From Desulfobacteraceae bacterium (GTDB lineage Bacteria; Desulfobacterota; Desulfobacteria; Desulfobacterales; Desulfobacteraceae): a stretch of 64,000 nt of DNA. The position numbers and the translations under genes are program-made. The notes beneath the pieces are model-generated. The model did not search any database. It was not told the origin of the DNA and saw nothing but the letters and a program-made list of their open reading frames with translations. Where the stretch lies: contig JADGEQ010000009.1 in the NCBI GenBank assembly GCA_016744295.1, positions 1 through 64,000 on the forward strand, written 5' to 3'. Numbering within the stretch: position 1 is the first letter of the stretch; every line of letters begins with the position of its first letter. Below are positions 63,058 through 64,000 of the stretch, one piece after another.

Positions 63058-64000
63058 TCTGGACCGAGCAAATTTGTTTCAGCAAAGGACTGATCTTTAT
63101 ACCCAGATAAAATGGACCATCCTGGCAAGGGTTGTTTTTGCCATTGTGCTTATATTTTCCAGTCTGTTTTTTTCAATAGAAGACAATTTGTCTGTCCTTA
63201 CCCAGCCATTTTTGTCCATGTATAAGATGGCAGCCCTTGTGCTTGTCCTGTCCATTTTATATATTTTTTGGCTAAACCGGAAAAAAGGGCTGCTGATCCT
63301 TGCCTATTTTCAAACTGTTCTGGATACCTTTCTGGTAACCGGTATCATCTATGTGACCGGCAGCTTTGACAGTGTTTTTACCTTTCTTTATCTGTTGGTC
63401 ATCATCTACGCCTCCATGCTCTTGCTTTTAAAGGGCAGTTTTGTCATGGCCACCTTTTCAAGCCTCCAATACGGGCTGTTGATCGAATTGGAATATTATC
63501 GGATTATCCCTGGGTTCATGGGACAATACCCCCCCTCCATGGGTATGGATGAAACCCAGATCATATATCGGATCATTATCATCATTGCCGCCTGTTTTGC
63601 TGTTGCCATCCTTTCGGGTATTCTTTCCCTTCAGCTTAAGAGCGCCAGGCAGGATTTGAAAATCACCCAGGAACACCTGAAAAGGGTGGAAAAAATGGCG
63701 GCTGTGGACGAGATGATCTCAGGAATAGCCCACGAGATCAAGAATCCTTTGGCATCCCTATCCGGTTCTATTCAATTGCTCAAAGAGGATACCAAGGCTG
63801 GTTCCTATGAAGATAAGCTCATGCAAATTATTTTAAGGGAGACCGAGCGTCTTAAGCAAATTTCCAATGATATCAGACTCTTTGCTAAACCCAGCAAGGC
63901 AAATGCACGTCAGGTAGAAATGACCCAGGCCATTGAAGACGTGGCGGCCTTGTTTCTAAACACAAAAAAATGGAAAACACGAATTCAGATTGCAACAAAA
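63050..64000 (+). CDS. PilS/NtrB-like sensor histidine kinase (cut by window edge)
   Basis: An open frame from a TTG that overlaps the last codons of pilC by 8 bases and runs to the window edge. It begins LDNLDRANLFQQRTDLYTQIKWTILARVVFAIVLIFSSLF and has about six membrane segments in the first 195 residues. The H-box follows: SGIAHEIKNPLASLSGSIQLL. Membrane layout and position after pilC match PilS, which with PilR (NtrC-type) activates pilin genes. The ATP-binding half lies beyond the window. Confidence 0.85.
   Translation, partial: MDNLDRANLFQQRTDLYTQIKWTILARVVFAIVLIFSSLFFSIEDNLSVLTQPFLSMYKMAALVLVLSILYIFWLNRKKGLLILAYFQTVLDTFLVTGIIYVTGSFDSVFTFLYLLVIIYASMLLLLKGSFVMATFSSLQYGLLIELEYYRIIPGFMGQYPPSMGMDETQIIYRIIIIIAACFAVAILSGILSLQLKSARQDLKITQEHLKRVEKMAAVDEMISGIAHEIKNPLASLSGSIQLLKEDTKAGSYEDKLMQIILRETERLKQISNDIRLFAKPSKANARQVEMTQAIEDVAALFLNTKKWKTRIQIATK

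Noticed and set aside
1..64000. CRISPR array or rRNA operon
   Set aside because: No regularly spaced repeats with unique spacers and no rRNA-like sequence were seen. The only tandem arrays are the 17-bp and 9-bp repeats reported.

Overview
The window looks like chromosomal DNA of a Gram-negative sulfate-reducer-type bacterium (Desulfobacterota, Desulfobacteraceae-like). The grounds are AT-leaning DNA with Shine-Dalgarno starts, PEP-CTERM exosortase substrates, DUF4911 and PxxKW small proteins, a SEC-C-tagged methionine aminopeptidase and a DHH/CBS/CCA fusion. No rRNA or taxonomic marker gene is present, so the placement is an inference.

Left core (1-17.5 kb): a decayed GAF/PAS histidine kinase, a Sua5/YrdC protein, 6-phosphofructokinase, an anchored alpha/beta hydrolase, and a tightly packed DUF4911-miaB-map unit. 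A long minus-strand run then reads ribF-def-fmt-rsmB-PASTA-rpe-ACT-DUF711-MFS-radical SAM. Several of these genes overlap by a few bases, consistent with one housekeeping operon for translation, tRNA/rRNA modification and flavin supply.

Integrated element (17.53-36.48 kb): a tRNA-Leu(CAG) gene is followed by a tyrosine integrase, and a 23-bp direct repeat of the tRNA 3' end recurs 18.9 kb downstream (attL/attR). Each end also carries a pair of CTTACACACT boxes at a 13-bp period, probable integrase arm sites. Inside are a replication/regulation block on the minus strand (polymerase-like protein, TOPRIM protein, Bro antirepressor, zinc-cluster proteins, small HTH protein), a serine resolvase with res-like repeats, Rha and KilA-N regulators, and cargo: HEPN-like protein, repeat-containing lipoprotein, HNH/NUC nuclease remnant, PilZ, Mth938 and PEP-CTERM proteins. 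No phage structural genes were found inside, so it resembles a satellite or integrative element rather than a complete prophage.

Remnant zone (36.5-42 kb): outside attR lies older debris: a broken second integrase, an intact PEP-CTERM gene with 17-bp tandem repeats upstream, broken phage baseplate/tail genes, the 3' end of another PEP-CTERM gene with its terminator, and an IS256-type transposase remnant. The tRNA-Leu locus appears to have accumulated elements repeatedly.

Right core (42-64 kb): a FecBCD-like metal-chelate ABC transporter plus TrmO-like protein behind a leader with a terminator-like hairpin; tRNA-Leu(UAG) with a clear promoter and terminator; a helicase; envelope lipoproteins; a flagellar-rod-like protein; an isochorismatase; a SprA-like metalloprotease; a PxxKW protein; an aminotransferase; a ClC channel; truA with a MarR regulator; argJ with an RsuA-type pseudouridine synthase; trpS; a DHH/CBS/nucleotidyltransferase fusion; pilC; and a PilS/NtrB-like histidine kinase that runs off the right edge.
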